64,000 nucleotides of DNA from Sphingomonas sp. GC_Shp_5 (GTDB lineage: Bacteria; Pseudomonadota; Alphaproteobacteria; Sphingomonadales; Sphingomonadaceae), in contig NZ_JALNUP010000015.1 of assembly GCF_026540855.1 (NCBI RefSeq), forward strand, positions 1 through 64,000, read 5' to 3'. The notes beneath the pieces are model-generated. The model had not been told where the DNA came from and ran no database searches. It saw only the letters and a list, made by a program, of their open reading frames with translations. The translations under genes and the position numbers were made by a program. This document shows, piece after piece, positions 55,067 to 64,000 of this stretch. How positions within the stretch are numbered: the stretch's first letter is position 1; every line of letters starts with the position of its first letter.

Positions 55067-55243
55067 ATGAGCAAGATCGAAGACGTCCAGGCTACCGTCA
55101 AGAACACCCCTGGTCTCGGCAAGAAGATGACGAAGTACGGGCTGATCGGGGCGATCGTCGCCATTCCGGTGCCGTTCGTCGGCCCGGTGCTCGGCGCCAT
55201 CGTCGGCACGGCGGTGGCCTATGCGAGGCGCGACAAGATCTAA
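55067..55243 (+). CDS. Small hydrophobic protein between glyA and nrdR, 58 aa
   Basis: A 58-codon frame (MSKIEDVQATVKNTPGLGKK start) with an AAGGA six bases before the ATG. Its TAA abuts the nrdR ATG (TAAATG), so spacing is that of a translated operon member. Residues 24-51 form a Gly/Pro/Val-rich membrane helix (YGLIGAIVAIPVPFVGPVLG, then AIVGTAVAY), followed by a positive tail (ARRDKI). I know no named family for it. A role in the membrane cannot be deduced. Confidence 0.7.
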   Translation: MSKIEDVQATVKNTPGLGKKMTKYGLIGAIVAIPVPFVGPVLGAIVGTAVAYARRDKI

Positions 55244-55717
55244 ATGCGCTGCCCCTTCTGCGGACATGAAGACAGCCAGGTAAAGGACAGCCGCCCCACC
55301 GAAGACGGGGCGGCGATCCGGCGCCGGCGCCAGTGCGAGGGCTGCGCCGCGCGCTTCACCACCTTCGAGCGGATCCAGCTGCGCGATCTGTGGGTGGTCA
55401 AGAGCGCCGGCACCGATGGCCTGCGCCGCGAGCCGTTCGACCGCGAGAAGCTGCTGCGCTCGGTATCGATCGCCACCCGCAAGCGCCCGATCGAGCCGAT
55501 CCGCATCGAGAAGCTGGTCAGCGGCATCCAGCGCCAGCTCGAAACGACGGGTGACAGCGAGGTCTCGTCCAAGCGCATTGGCGAGATGGTGATGGAGGGG
55601 CTGAAGGGCCTCGATTCGGTCGCCTATATCCGCTTCGCCAGCGTCTACCGCGACTTCAGCGAAGCGCGCGATTTCGAGCAGTTCGCCGGCAGCGTCGAAG
55701 AGGCGGGGCGTAGCTGA
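55244..55717 (+). CDS. nrdR: Transcriptional repressor NrdR
   Basis: 157 residues. Zinc-ribbon/ATP-cone repressor of ribonucleotide reductase genes. Zinc cysteines are Cys3, 6, 31 and 34 ([18 protein letters not shown], then [17 protein letters not shown]). The ATP-cone follows with [10 protein letters not shown] and [13 protein letters not shown]. It binds NrdR boxes; none is evident in this window. ATG at 55244 lies directly after the preceding stop and its stop overlaps the next gene by one base. Confidence 0.95.
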   Translation: MRCPFCGHEDSQVKDSRPTEDGAAIRRRRQCEGCAARFTTFERIQLRDLWVVKSAGTDGLRREPFDREKLLRSVSIATRKRPIEPIRIEKLVSGIQRQLETTGDSEVSSKRIGEMVMEGLKGLDSVAYIRFASVYRDFSEARDFEQFAGSVEEAGRS

Positions 55718-56454
55718 TGGCCGGCCTGCCCCCCGTCATCGTCCTGGTCCGCCCGCAATTGGGCGAGAATATCGGCAAGGCTGCGCGCGCCATGCTCAAC
55801 TTCGGCCTTACCGAGATGCGCCTCGTCACCCCCCGCGATGGCTGGCCCAACCCCCAGGCAGGCCCGGCGGCGAGCGGCGCCGATGTCGTGCTTGAACGCG
55901 CGGTGGTGTATGACAGCGTCGCCGCCGCGGTCGCCGATTGCGGCCATGTCTATGCCACCACGGTGCGCAAGCGCGGCGTCACCAAGCCGGTGGCGACCCC
56001 CGAGGCGGCAGCCCAGGCGATCCACGCCAATGCCGCCACCGCGCGCTCGGCGATCTTGTTTGGCCCGGAGCGCTCCGGCCTTGAGACCGATGACGTCGCG
56101 CTCGCCGGCAGCATCATCACCGTGCCGATCAATCCCGAATTCGGTTCGCTCAACCTCGCCCAGGCGGTAATCCTGGTCGCTTATGAATGGTCGAAGGGCG
56201 AGGCCCTGGCTCAGCCGTCGCTCACCGATCTCGATCCTCCGGCGCCGCACGGCGAGCTCGAGGGCATGATGATGCAGCTCGATGAGATGCTCGAGGCCGC
56301 CAACTTCTTCTTTCCGCCGGACCGCGTGCCCACCAGCAAGCGTACCTTGCGGACGCTGCTCACCAAGCCCGGCTGGTCGTCGCAGGAGGTGCGCACCATG
56401 CGCGGCGTGCTCTCGGCATTGGACGGCGCCAAGCGCCGGCGGGGCGGGGACTGA
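55717..56454 (+). CDS. trmJ: tRNA (cytidine/uridine-2'-O-)-methyltransferase TrmJ-like
   Basis: 245-residue SPOUT methyltransferase. PVIVLVRPQLGENIGKAARAMLNFG (about 6-30) and LFGPERSGLETDDVALAG (about 113-130), then GSLNLAQAVILVAYEW (about 146-162) are the three knot-forming motifs. The C-terminal helical extension FPPDRVPTSKRTLRTLLTKPG is typical of TrmJ, which methylates position 32 of tRNAs. Its ATG overlaps the nrdR stop by one base (TGATG). Confidence 0.88.
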   Translation: MAGLPPVIVLVRPQLGENIGKAARAMLNFGLTEMRLVTPRDGWPNPQAGPAASGADVVLERAVVYDSVAAAVADCGHVYATTVRKRGVTKPVATPEAAAQAIHANAATARSAILFGPERSGLETDDVALAGSIITVPINPEFGSLNLAQAVILVAYEWSKGEALAQPSLTDLDPPAPHGELEGMMMQLDEMLEAANFFFPPDRVPTSKRTLRTLLTKPGWSSQEVRTMRGVLSALDGAKRRRGGD

Positions 56455-56464
56455 CGGCCGCCGT

Positions 56465-56770
56465 TCAGCGCCGGTCGAACGCCGCCAGCTCATAGGCGAT
56501 CGACGCTTCCACCAGCGTCTCCCACATCGCAGCGATGGCATCGGCCGGCAGCCCCAGACGTTCGGCTTCGGCGACCGCCTGGTCGATCACCGCCGCCTTG
56601 CGGTCCTCGTCGCGAACATGGCCGCGCTCGGGTTTGATCCGGGCCGCGGCCTCCATATAGTCGAAGCGGCGGCGCAGCATCGCCACCAGCTCGGCGTCGA
56701 GCTGGTCGACGCCGGCGCGGACCTCGGCCATATTGGTGCAATCGGGTCCGGCGAGAATGGAGCTGGTCAT
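56465..56770 (-). CDS. Chorismate mutase (AroQ type)
   Basis: 101 residues. Helical AroQ fold: EVRAGVDQLDAELVAMLRRRFDYMEAAARIKP and then RDEDRKAAVIDQAVAEAERLGLP carry Arg, Lys and Glu in the typical order. Short monofunctional form, like PchB-type isochorismate-pyruvate lyase/mutases; I favour mutase. It converts chorismate to prephenate. ATG at 56770. It converges on trmJ. Confidence 0.88.
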   Translation of the reverse strand: MTSSILAGPDCTNMAEVRAGVDQLDAELVAMLRRRFDYMEAAARIKPERGHVRDEDRKAAVIDQAVAEAERLGLPADAIAAMWETLVEASIAYELAAFDRR

Positions 56771-56952
56771 GGCGCTTCTTAGTAAGGCTGCCATCGCTGT
56801 CCAGCGGTTGACGCGGGTTCCGCTTTCTGACAGAGGCCGCGGCTTCGCGATTGGCCCCGCATCCCGGTGAAGCGGTGGCCCTGTCGGTGTGTTCGCACGC
56901 CGTGCAGAGCGATACCGGGAACTACGTTGTTAGCCATTGCCAAGGAAAAGAT

Positions 56953-57567
56953 ATGTCGAAGCGCCATAGCGCCAAGCACAAGCTCGATCGTCGGATGGGC
57001 GAGAACATCTGGGGCCGTCCCAAGTCCCCGGTGAACAAGCGTGAATACGGCCCCGGCCAGCACGGTCAGCGCCGCAAGGGCAAGGTGTCGGACTTCGGCA
57101 TCCAGCTGCGCGCCAAGCAGAAGCTCAAGGGCTATTACGGCGACGTCACCGAGAAGCAGTTCAAGGCCTGCTACACCGAGGCCGCCCGGATGAAGGGCGA
57201 TACCTCGCAGAACCTGATCGGCCTGCTCGAGCAGCGTCTCGACATGATCGTCTACCGCGCCAAATATGCGCCGACGATCTTCGCCGCGCGCCAGCTCGTC
57301 AGCCACGGCCACGTCCGCGTCAACGGCACCAAGTGCAACATCGCCTCGCGTCGTTGCTTCACCGGTGACGAGATCACGCTCGGCAAGAAGGCGCAGGAAA
57401 TGGCGCTGGTGCTCGAGGCGCAGAGCCTCGCCGAGCGCGAGATCCCCGATTATGTCGCCCCCGACGGCGCCGCCAAGGTCACGCTGACCCGCGTGCCGAC
57501 GCTCGACGAAGTGCCCTATCCGGTGAAGATGGAGCCGAACTTGGTCGTCGAGTTCTACTCGCGCTGA
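56953..57567 (+). CDS. rpsD: 30S ribosomal protein S4
   Basis: 204 residues. Primary 16S-binding protein. [38 protein letters not shown] is typical of the alphaproteobacterial S4 N-terminus, and the S4 RNA-binding domain ([26 protein letters not shown]) follows at about 98-124. AAGGAAAAG lies directly upstream of the ATG at 56953. An isolated gene, not in the alpha operon. Confidence 0.98.
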   Translation: MSKRHSAKHKLDRRMGENIWGRPKSPVNKREYGPGQHGQRRKGKVSDFGIQLRAKQKLKGYYGDVTEKQFKACYTEAARMKGDTSQNLIGLLEQRLDMIVYRAKYAPTIFAARQLVSHGHVRVNGTKCNIASRRCFTGDEITLGKKAQEMALVLEAQSLAEREIPDYVAPDGAAKVTLTRVPTLDEVPYPVKMEPNLVVEFYSR

Positions 57568-57594
57568 TCGGTTCGCCTCGGCGAGACGACAAGA

Positions 57595-57622
57595 GGGCGG
57601 CCTTTCGGGGTCGCCCTTTTTC
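57595..57622 (+). terminator. Intrinsic terminator of rpsD
   Basis: 8-bp stem GGGCGGCC / GGTCGCCC (one G-T wobble) around TTTCGG, followed by TTTTTC, 27 bases after the stop. Confidence 0.85.
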
Positions 57623-57689
57623 GTTCGTGGACAAGCGCGGCGGGCCGCGTCACAAGCTCGACCCAATGTTGCCCGTACCGGAGTGTTCC

Positions 57690-59338
<1,649 letters not shown>

Positions 59339-59342
<4 letters not shown>

Positions 59343-60304
59343 CGCTCGTGCCGCCCGCCGAATGGGCACATCACAAGGCGGTATGGATTGGTTTCCCGAG
59401 CCATCCCGAGCTGTGGCAGGAGGATCTGGATCCGGCTCGCGACGAGGTCGTGGCCTTTGCCCGAGCCGTCCATGCCGACGGCCGCGGCGAGCAGGTCATC
59501 CTGGTCGCGGCTGACGAGGAAGCCGCCACCGCCGCGCGCCGCCTGGCATCGTTTGCCGACGTCATCATCGAGCCGTTCGGCGACATCTGGCTGCGCGACA
59601 CCGCGCCGATCATCCTCGGCAACGGCACCGCGAGCGACTTCGAGTTCAACGGCTGGGGCGGCAAATACGACCTGCCGGGCGATGACACTATCGGGCTGCG
59701 GCTTGGCAAGCGGCTCGGCCGCCAGGTCGGTTATTGCAACTGGGTGCTCGAGGGTGGCGCGATCGACGGTGACGGCACCGGCACGGCGATCACCACCGAG
59801 CAATGCCTGCTCAACGCCAATCGCAACCCGACGCTGACCAAGGCGCAGATCGAGACACGGCTGCACGATGACCTCGGCTTCACCCGTGTCGTCTGGCTGG
59901 GCGAGGGGCTGCTCAACGACCATACCGACGGCCATGTCGACAACCTCGCCCGCTTCGTCGGCGAGGGCCGGGTGGCATTGCCCGAGGCGGTCGAGAACGA
60001 CCCCAATTGGCTGGTCTATAAGAACGCCCAGCGCGACGCGCGTGCCGCGGGGCTCGAGGTGGTCACCATTCCCTCGCCCGGCCGGGTGCTGCGCGACGAG
60101 GAGATCGTGCCGGCGAGCTACATGAACTTCTATATCGGCAATGCCGCGGTGGTGGTGCCGATCTACGGCACCGAGCATGATCAACGCGCGGTCGCGGCGA
60201 TCCAGGCTCTGTTCCCGGATCGCGAGGCGGTCGGCTTGCGCGCTGACAGCATCCTCACCGGCGGCGGCAGCTTCCACTGCATCAGCCAGCAGATACCGGG
60301 GTAA
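59339..60304 (+). CDS. aguA: Agmatine deiminase family protein
   Basis: 321 residues of the PAD_porph family. Catalytic Cys314 in GGGSFHCISQQ, with the His/Asp pair in NDHTDGHVDNLARF and PFGDIWLRDTAPI (substrate-binding). It converts agmatine to N-carbamoylputrescine; some relatives deiminate peptidyl-arginine. GTG start, overlapping the M28 stop. AguB follows, which supports the agmatine role. Confidence 0.88.
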
Positions 60305-60314
60305 CAACCCATTC

Positions 60315-60341
60315 GTCGTCCCGGGCCAGGCTCGGGATGAC
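60315..60341. repeat. GTCGTCCC...GGGATGAC hairpin
   Basis: GTCGTCCCG with CGGGATGAC and a short loop, in the 93-base spacer between aguA and aguB. It is a variant of the short dispersed palindrome. Confidence 0.55.
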
Positions 60342-60397
60342 GGTAAGAGCACACTGCCGGGGTGACGAACGCTCACTGCCCCCCTATCTGCACGCGC

Positions 60398-61258
60398 ATG
60401 ACCCAGATCACCGTCGCCGCGCTGCAGCTCGCCTTCTCAGACGATATTGATGCCAATATCGGCAACGTCTCGCGCCTGGTGCGCGAGGCGGCGGGGCAGG
60501 GTGCGCAAGTGATCCTGCCGCCCGAACTGTTCGAGGGCGAATATTTCTGCCGGATCGAGGACGAAGGCCTGTTCGCCAACGCAGCGCCGGTCGGTGAGCA
60601 TAAGGCGGTGCTGGCGATGCAGGCGCTTGCCGAGGCGCTGAAGGTGACGATCCCGACCAGCTTTTTCGAGGCCGACGGCCCGCATTATTACAACAGCCTG
60701 GCGATGATCGGCCCCGATGGCGAGGTCCAGGGTGTCTACCGCAAGAGCCACATTCCCGATGGGCCGGGTTATGAGGAGAAATTCTATTTCCGGCCCGGCA
60801 ACACCGGCTTCAAGGTATGGCGGGGCCCACCATCGGCGCCGGCGGCCAAGCTCGGCGTCGGCGTATGCTGGGATCAATGGTATCCCGAGACCGCGCGCGC
60901 GATGATGCTGATGGGCGCCGAGCTGCTCTTCTACCCCACCGCGATCGGCAGCGAGCCGCATGACACCAGCCTCGATACCGCGCGGCTGTGGCGCCGTGCT
61001 ATGGTCGGCCATGCGGTCAGCAACGTCGTGCCCGTGATCGCCGCCAACCGCGTCGGTACCGAGCATGGCCAGACCTTTTACGGCACCAGCTTCATCACCG
61101 ACGAGCGTGGCGACATCATCGCCGAGCTGGATCGCGAGGAAGAGGGCGTGATCACGGCGACGCTCGATCTGGACCGCGTCAAACGCCATCGCGCCGCCTT
61201 TGGCTTCTTCCGCGATCGCCGGCCGGAACTGTACGGCCGGCTGGTTCAGGACGTCTGA
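60398..61258 (+). CDS. aguB: N-carbamoylputrescine amidase
   Basis: 286 residues of the nitrilase superfamily. The Glu-Lys-Cys triad is E43 (LPPELFEGEYF), K116 (YRKSHIPDGPGY) and C157 (GVGVCWDQWYPE). It hydrolyses N-carbamoylputrescine to putrescine, CO2 and NH3. ATG at 60398. It follows aguA on the same strand; its 3' end overlaps the UDG gene by 13 bases. Confidence 0.94.
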   Translation: MTQITVAALQLAFSDDIDANIGNVSRLVREAAGQGAQVILPPELFEGEYFCRIEDEGLFANAAPVGEHKAVLAMQALAEALKVTIPTSFFEADGPHYYNSLAMIGPDGEVQGVYRKSHIPDGPGYEEKFYFRPGNTGFKVWRGPPSAPAAKLGVGVCWDQWYPETARAMMLMGAELLFYPTAIGSEPHDTSLDTARLWRRAMVGHAVSNVVPVIAANRVGTEHGQTFYGTSFITDERGDIIAELDREEEGVITATLDLDRVKRHRAAFGFFRDRRPELYGRLVQDV

Positions 61259-61968
61259 CGCAGCTCCAGCGCGCGTGCGAACACCGCTTCGAACATGGCG
61301 GCGTTGAGCCGGCCGGTGTTCTGGTTGTAGCGCGAGCAATGATAGCTATCGATCAGGATGCGGCCATCGGGCATGCGATGTTCGGCGAGATGGCCGAACG
61401 TCGCCTTGGGTAACCGCCCGCCCATTGCCTTCACTGCCGATTGATGCGCGATCTGGCCGAGCGCGATTACCACCCGTGCGTTGGCAACGGTGGCCATCTG
61501 ATCCTCAAGGAACGGCCGGCAGGTGCGGATTTCCTCGGGCGTCGGCTTGTTCGCCGGGGGCAGGCACTTCACCGCGTTGATAATGATCGCGCCGTGCAGC
61601 TCCACATCGTCGTTGGGCGTCGCCTGGAAGGTGCCGGTCGACAGGCCGAACTTCGCCAGCGTCGCGTAGAGCAACTCGCCGGCGAAATCGCCGGTGAAGG
61701 GGCGTCCGGTCCGATTGGCACCATGCTTGCCGGGCGCTAGGCCGATTACCGCGAGCCATGCTTCAGGATCGCCGAACGCAGGCACTGGCGCGTTCCACCA
61801 GCTGGGATATTCGACGCGCAACTCATGCCGGAAGGTGGCTAGCCGCGGGCAGCGCGGACAATCGAGCGGCGGCTCGGTCGCGGGGATCGGGCTCACGATC
61901 GGACGATCAACGAGAACGGCGGCGGCGGCAGTGGCGTCGACCGGGGCAAGGCTTGCTTCGAAATCCAT
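61246..61968 (-). CDS. Type-5 uracil-DNA glycosylase
   Basis: 240 residues. Removes uracil and deaminated bases, and belongs to family 5 (UDGb). [4Fe-4S] cysteines at CPRCPRLATFR and further C in VKCLPPANKP and RTCRPFLED. The catalytic segment is IGLAPGKHGANRTGRPFTGD, the loop at the C-terminus YHCSRYNQNTGRL replaces the family HPS pattern (Cys for Pro). ATG at 61968. It converges on aguB. Confidence 0.88.
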   Translation of the reverse strand: MDFEASLAPVDATAAAAVLVDRPIVSPIPATEPPLDCPRCPRLATFRHELRVEYPSWWNAPVPAFGDPEAWLAVIGLAPGKHGANRTGRPFTGDFAGELLYATLAKFGLSTGTFQATPNDDVELHGAIIINAVKCLPPANKPTPEEIRTCRPFLEDQMATVANARVVIALGQIAHQSAVKAMGGRLPKATFGHLAEHRMPDGRILIDSYHCSRYNQNTGRLNAAMFEAVFARALELRQTS

Positions 61969-61990
61969 CGGGGTGCGATAGGGCCGGTGC

Positions 61991-62467
61991 GTGGCAGCTT
62001 CAATCTATGCAATTGGGATCGGCTCCAACCGGCGCGGGCGCCACGGCGCGCCGGCGGCGGAGGTGCGTGCCGCTGTCGCCGCGTTGGGCGACACCATCGC
62101 CACCTCGCCGATCGTCGCCAGCGCGCCACTCGGCCCCTCATCGAGGCGCTTCGCCAACGCCGCGGTGCTGATCGAAAGCGAGGAGGCTCCATCGGCCTTG
62201 CTCGCCCGGCTGAAAGCGATCGAGGCCGATTTCGGCCGGCGCAGCGGGCGGCGCTGGGGAGCGCGGGTCATCGATCTCGATATCCTGCTCTGGTCGGAGG
62301 GCGCATGGGGCTCGCCAGCGTTGACATTGCCGCACCGTGACTATCGGCGCCGCCGCTTCGTTCTCGCGCCGCTAGCGGCGATCGCCCCTGATTGGCGCGA
62401 TCCGCTCACCGGGCGGACGACGCGGCAATTGCTCCATGCCATTGACCGGCCCCGCCCGCGCCCCTAG
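61991..62467 (+). CDS. folK: HPPK (6-hydroxymethyl-7,8-dihydropterin pyrophosphokinase)
   Basis: 158 residues. It transfers pyrophosphate to hydroxymethyl-dihydropterin in folate synthesis. Family strings: YAIGIGSNRRGR, RRWGARVIDLDILLWSEG with the metal-binding DxD, and LPHRDYRRRRFVLAPLAAIAPDW. GTG at 61991; no folP or folB adjacent. It diverges from the UDG gene across 22 bases and is followed by tRNA-Lys. Confidence 0.92.
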   Translation: MAASIYAIGIGSNRRGRHGAPAAEVRAAVAALGDTIATSPIVASAPLGPSSRRFANAAVLIESEEAPSALLARLKAIEADFGRRSGRRWGARVIDLDILLWSEGAWGSPALTLPHRDYRRRRFVLAPLAAIAPDWRDPLTGRTTRQLLHAIDRPRPRP

Positions 62468-62475
62468 GTGCCCCC

Positions 62476-62573
62476 GGTGCCGATGGCAGGGGTCCGTAGC
62501 TCAGTCGGTAGAGCAAGCGACTTTTAATCGAGAGGTCCCGGGTTCGAGCCCCGGCGGACCCACCATCGGCACC
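62476..62573 (+). promoter_or_regulatory. 11-bp inverted repeat enclosing tRNA-Lys
   Basis: GGTGCCGATGG (62476-62486) pairs exactly with CCATCGGCACC (62563-62573), whose first three bases are the encoded CCA. TTTTA follows. The transcript would fold as one helix stacked on the acceptor stem, and the 3' arm may serve as an intrinsic terminator. Confidence 0.65.
62490..62565 (+). tRNA. tRNA-Lys (anticodon TTT)
   Basis: 76 bases including encoded CCA. Acceptor stem GGGTCCG/CGGACCC, D arm GCTC-GAGC, anticodon loop CTTTTAA, T arm CCGGG-TTCGAGC-CCCGG, discriminator A. In the anticodon stem only the inner three pairs form (CGA/TCG); positions 27-43 and 28-42 are A-G and G-A. It lies between folK and a PAP2 phosphatase gene. 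Confidence 0.95.
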
Positions 62574-62789
62574 TTTTACCCAAGATGCGCGGGCTGGAGC
62601 GACGGCTGATGCCTCCCTCGAGGGTGTCGCGACGGGATCGTGTGACGAGCACGAGAAAATCTAGCCCCGCCGCGACGCTCGGCATAAGCCACGGAAGACG
62701 GCGCCGGGTCCAGTCCGGATTGGTCGGGTTGCGGCGGATAGCCGATCGCCCGATGCGTTTGGTCGTCGAGGGACACGAACGAGAGACGG

Positions 62790-63494
62790 ATGATCCAGCA
62801 CGACACGCAGACGGACATCGCCATCAATCAGCCCGCCGCGGGTGGCGCCCGGTCGCTGCCGCCGGTGCTCGCCGGCGCCGCGATGATCGCGGTGGCGATC
62901 GTGCTGGCCCTGGCGGCCGGGTTTGTGATTGACCGCTATCCGTTTCAGTTCGATCGGGCGATCGTGCTTGGCGTGCGCGCGTGGCACGGGCCGGCATGGC
63001 TGCCGGATGCCGCGGCCGATCTCACGGATCTCGGCGGCGGGGTGGTGCTGACGCTGCTGGTGGTGATCACCGCCGGGCTATTGCTGGTGCAACGGTTGTG
63101 GCTGACCGCGCTCGCCACCGTGCTCGCTTCGGCGAGCGGCAGCTGGGCGGTGGATCTGATCAAGCATGTCGAGGTGCGCGCGCGCCCTGATCTGGTGCCG
63201 CATCTGGTGGCGGTGACCGGCTACAGCTTCCCGAGCGGTCATGCCGCGAGCAGCGCCATCGTCTATCTCACCCTGGCAAGCCTTGCCGGTCAGGTGACGC
63301 CGGATCGCCGCACCCGCTCCTATCTGCTGGTGGTGGCGATCCTGCTGGTCGGGGCGATCGGCACCAGCCGGGTGTATCTGGGCGTCCACTGGCCGAGCGA
63401 CGTGCTTGCCGGCTGGAGCTTTGGAACCCTGTGGGCGCTGGGCTGGTGGCGGGCCACTGCCAGCGCCCGTCGGGCGATCGGCGGGGAGCGCTAG
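62790..63494 (+). CDS. PAP2 family phosphatase
   Basis: 234 residues with six transmembrane helices. The three phosphatase motifs are KHVEVRARP (KxxxxxxRP), SFPSGHAASSA (PSGH) and SRVYLGVHWPSDVLAG (SRxxxxxHxxxD). Members dephosphorylate lipid phosphates (undecaprenyl-PP, phosphatidate). ATG at 62790 with AGAGACGG just upstream. Its TAG overlaps the galE stop by four bases. Confidence 0.9.
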   Translation: MIQHDTQTDIAINQPAAGGARSLPPVLAGAAMIAVAIVLALAAGFVIDRYPFQFDRAIVLGVRAWHGPAWLPDAAADLTDLGGGVVLTLLVVITAGLLLVQRLWLTALATVLASASGSWAVDLIKHVEVRARPDLVPHLVAVTGYSFPSGHAASSAIVYLTLASLAGQVTPDRRTRSYLLVVAILLVGAIGTSRVYLGVHWPSDVLAGWSFGTLWALGWWRATASARRAIGGER

Positions 63495-64000
63495 CGCCCC
63501 ATCTCGGCGAGCTTGCGCTCCCAGGCGAGGGCGTCCTGGACGATCGTCTCCAGATTGTCGCGCGCGGGGCGCCACGGCAGCGCGGCAAGGATGGCGGTGT
63601 TGTCGGCGACCAGCGCGGCAGGGTCGCCGGCGCGGCGGCCTTCGTAGCGGCGCTCGATCGTCATGTTGGTGACGCGATCGACCGCGTCGAGCACCTCGTT
63701 GACCGAGAAGCCGCGATTGTAGCCGCAGTTGAGCATGTGGCTTTCCGTTGGCTCGGCAATCAGCAGCCCGAGGGCGGCGACGTGAGCGGCGGCAAGGTCG
63801 CTGACGTGGATATAGTCGCGCACCCCGGTGCCGTCCGGCGTGTCAAAGTCGGTGCCGAACACGCTCACGGCCGCTCGCTTGCCGGTGGCGGCTTCGACCG
63901 CGATCTTGATCAAATGGGTCGCCCCCACCGTCGACTGGCCGCTGCGACCTTCAGGATCGGCGCCGGCGACGTTGAAGTAGCGCAGCGCGCAATAGTTCAT
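63491..64000 (-). CDS. galE: UDP-glucose 4-epimerase, C-terminal part (partial)
   Basis: The frame is open to the window end; only 169 residues are visible and the NAD-binding N-terminal half lies beyond. RYFNVAGADPEGRSGQST, VFGTDFDTPDGTGVRDYIHVSDLAAAH, CGYNRGFSVNEVLDAV and RRAGDPAALVADN identify GalE-type epimerases. It interconverts UDP-glucose and UDP-galactose for surface polysaccharides. The Met at the window edge is internal. The 3' end overlaps the PAP2 gene. Confidence 0.92.
   Translation of the reverse strand: MNYCALRYFNVAGADPEGRSGQSTVGATHLIKIAVEAATGKRAAVSVFGTDFDTPDGTGVRDYIHVSDLAAAHVAALGLLIAEPTESHMLNCGYNRGFSVNEVLDAVDRVTNMTIERRYEGRRAGDPAALVADNTAILAALPWRPARDNLETIVQDALAWERKLAEMGR

Noticed and set aside
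56795-56952. Ribosomal protein S4 autoregulatory leader
   Set aside because: S4 repression acts on the alpha operon in some bacteria, but I could not draw a pseudoknot resembling it in this spacer.
62476-62573. Attachment site of an integrated element at tRNA-Lys
   Set aside because: The repeat is inverted around the tRNA rather than direct, and no integrase or foreign genes lie nearby.

Overview
The window looks like a stretch of core chromosome from a sphingomonad (Alphaproteobacteria, Sphingomonas or a close relative). The reasons are high GC, densely packed genes with many GTG/TTG starts and 1-8 base overlaps, an alphaproteobacterial gene set (MipZ, a DivK-like regulator, ALAS-type HemA, DUF3572, a double cold-shock-domain protein), a TonB-receptor tail with a glycine-rich loop, and dispersed GTCATCCCAGC-type palindromic repeats. 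I see no rRNA, prophage, integrase, transposase or CRISPR array. One tRNA gene (Lys, TTT) is present.

Layout: 1-617 is the 3' end of a TonB-dependent receptor. 664-4826 (minus) is rnd-like, lptC, lptA, lptB, rpoN, an LPS-export operon. 5296-7088 holds a Gly-rich cold-shock protein and a glutaminyl cyclase. 7264-11476 has an ATP-dependent DNA ligase, a membrane metallophosphoesterase, DUF1328, Dps and a GDT1-like membrane protein. 11640-14061 has rpmG, an RNA-like intergenic region, a DivK-like regulator, DUF3572, a HAD hydrolase and RidA. 14173-20316 has an N-acetyltransferase-like protein and a three-gene operon (UGM-like flavoprotein plus two large GT-C-like membrane proteins) that probably builds a surface glycan. 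20536-28983 contains argG, an EF-hand protein, cfa, a molybdopterin oxidoreductase with its cytochrome b, flavin reductase, TSUP transporter, rlmN, an IalB-like protein and a histidine phosphatase. 29122-35447 holds a porin, dnaN, recF, an OmpA-like protein and gyrB. 35451-43408 holds an MpaB-like oxygenase, a secreted methyltransferase, a three-gene phosphorelay operon, an exonuclease, a PH-domain protein, a phosphomannomutase and a J-domain protein. 43408-51071 holds mipZ, panC, a Sel1-like protein, topA, dprA, plsY and murI. 51177-57567 holds hemA, a Uma2 protein, rpiB-glyA-small membrane protein-nrdR-trmJ, a chorismate mutase and rpsD. 57690-64000 holds an M28 peptidase with agmatine deiminase and N-carbamoylputrescine amidase, a type-5 UDG, folK, tRNA-Lys, a PAP2 phosphatase and the 3' part of galE.

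Regulation read from the sequence: two exact general-stress (EcfG-type) promoters, GGAAC-N16/17-CGTT. One drives a likely small RNA of about 95 nt ending in a 14-bp hairpin (12125-12250). The other lies upstream of the EF-hand protein (21828). A TTGAC-N4-GTCAA box (FNR/FixK family) lies upstream of hemA. The tRNA-Lys gene is enclosed by an 11-bp inverted repeat whose 3' arm overlaps the encoded CCA and is followed by TTTT.

The strongest candidates for something undescribed are the stress-driven RNA in the rpmG-divK interval, the tRNA-in-a-helix arrangement, the flavoprotein/GT-C operon, and a 76-base repeat present at 7150 and 53072. All functions are assigned by reading motifs and family resemblance; no database search was run.
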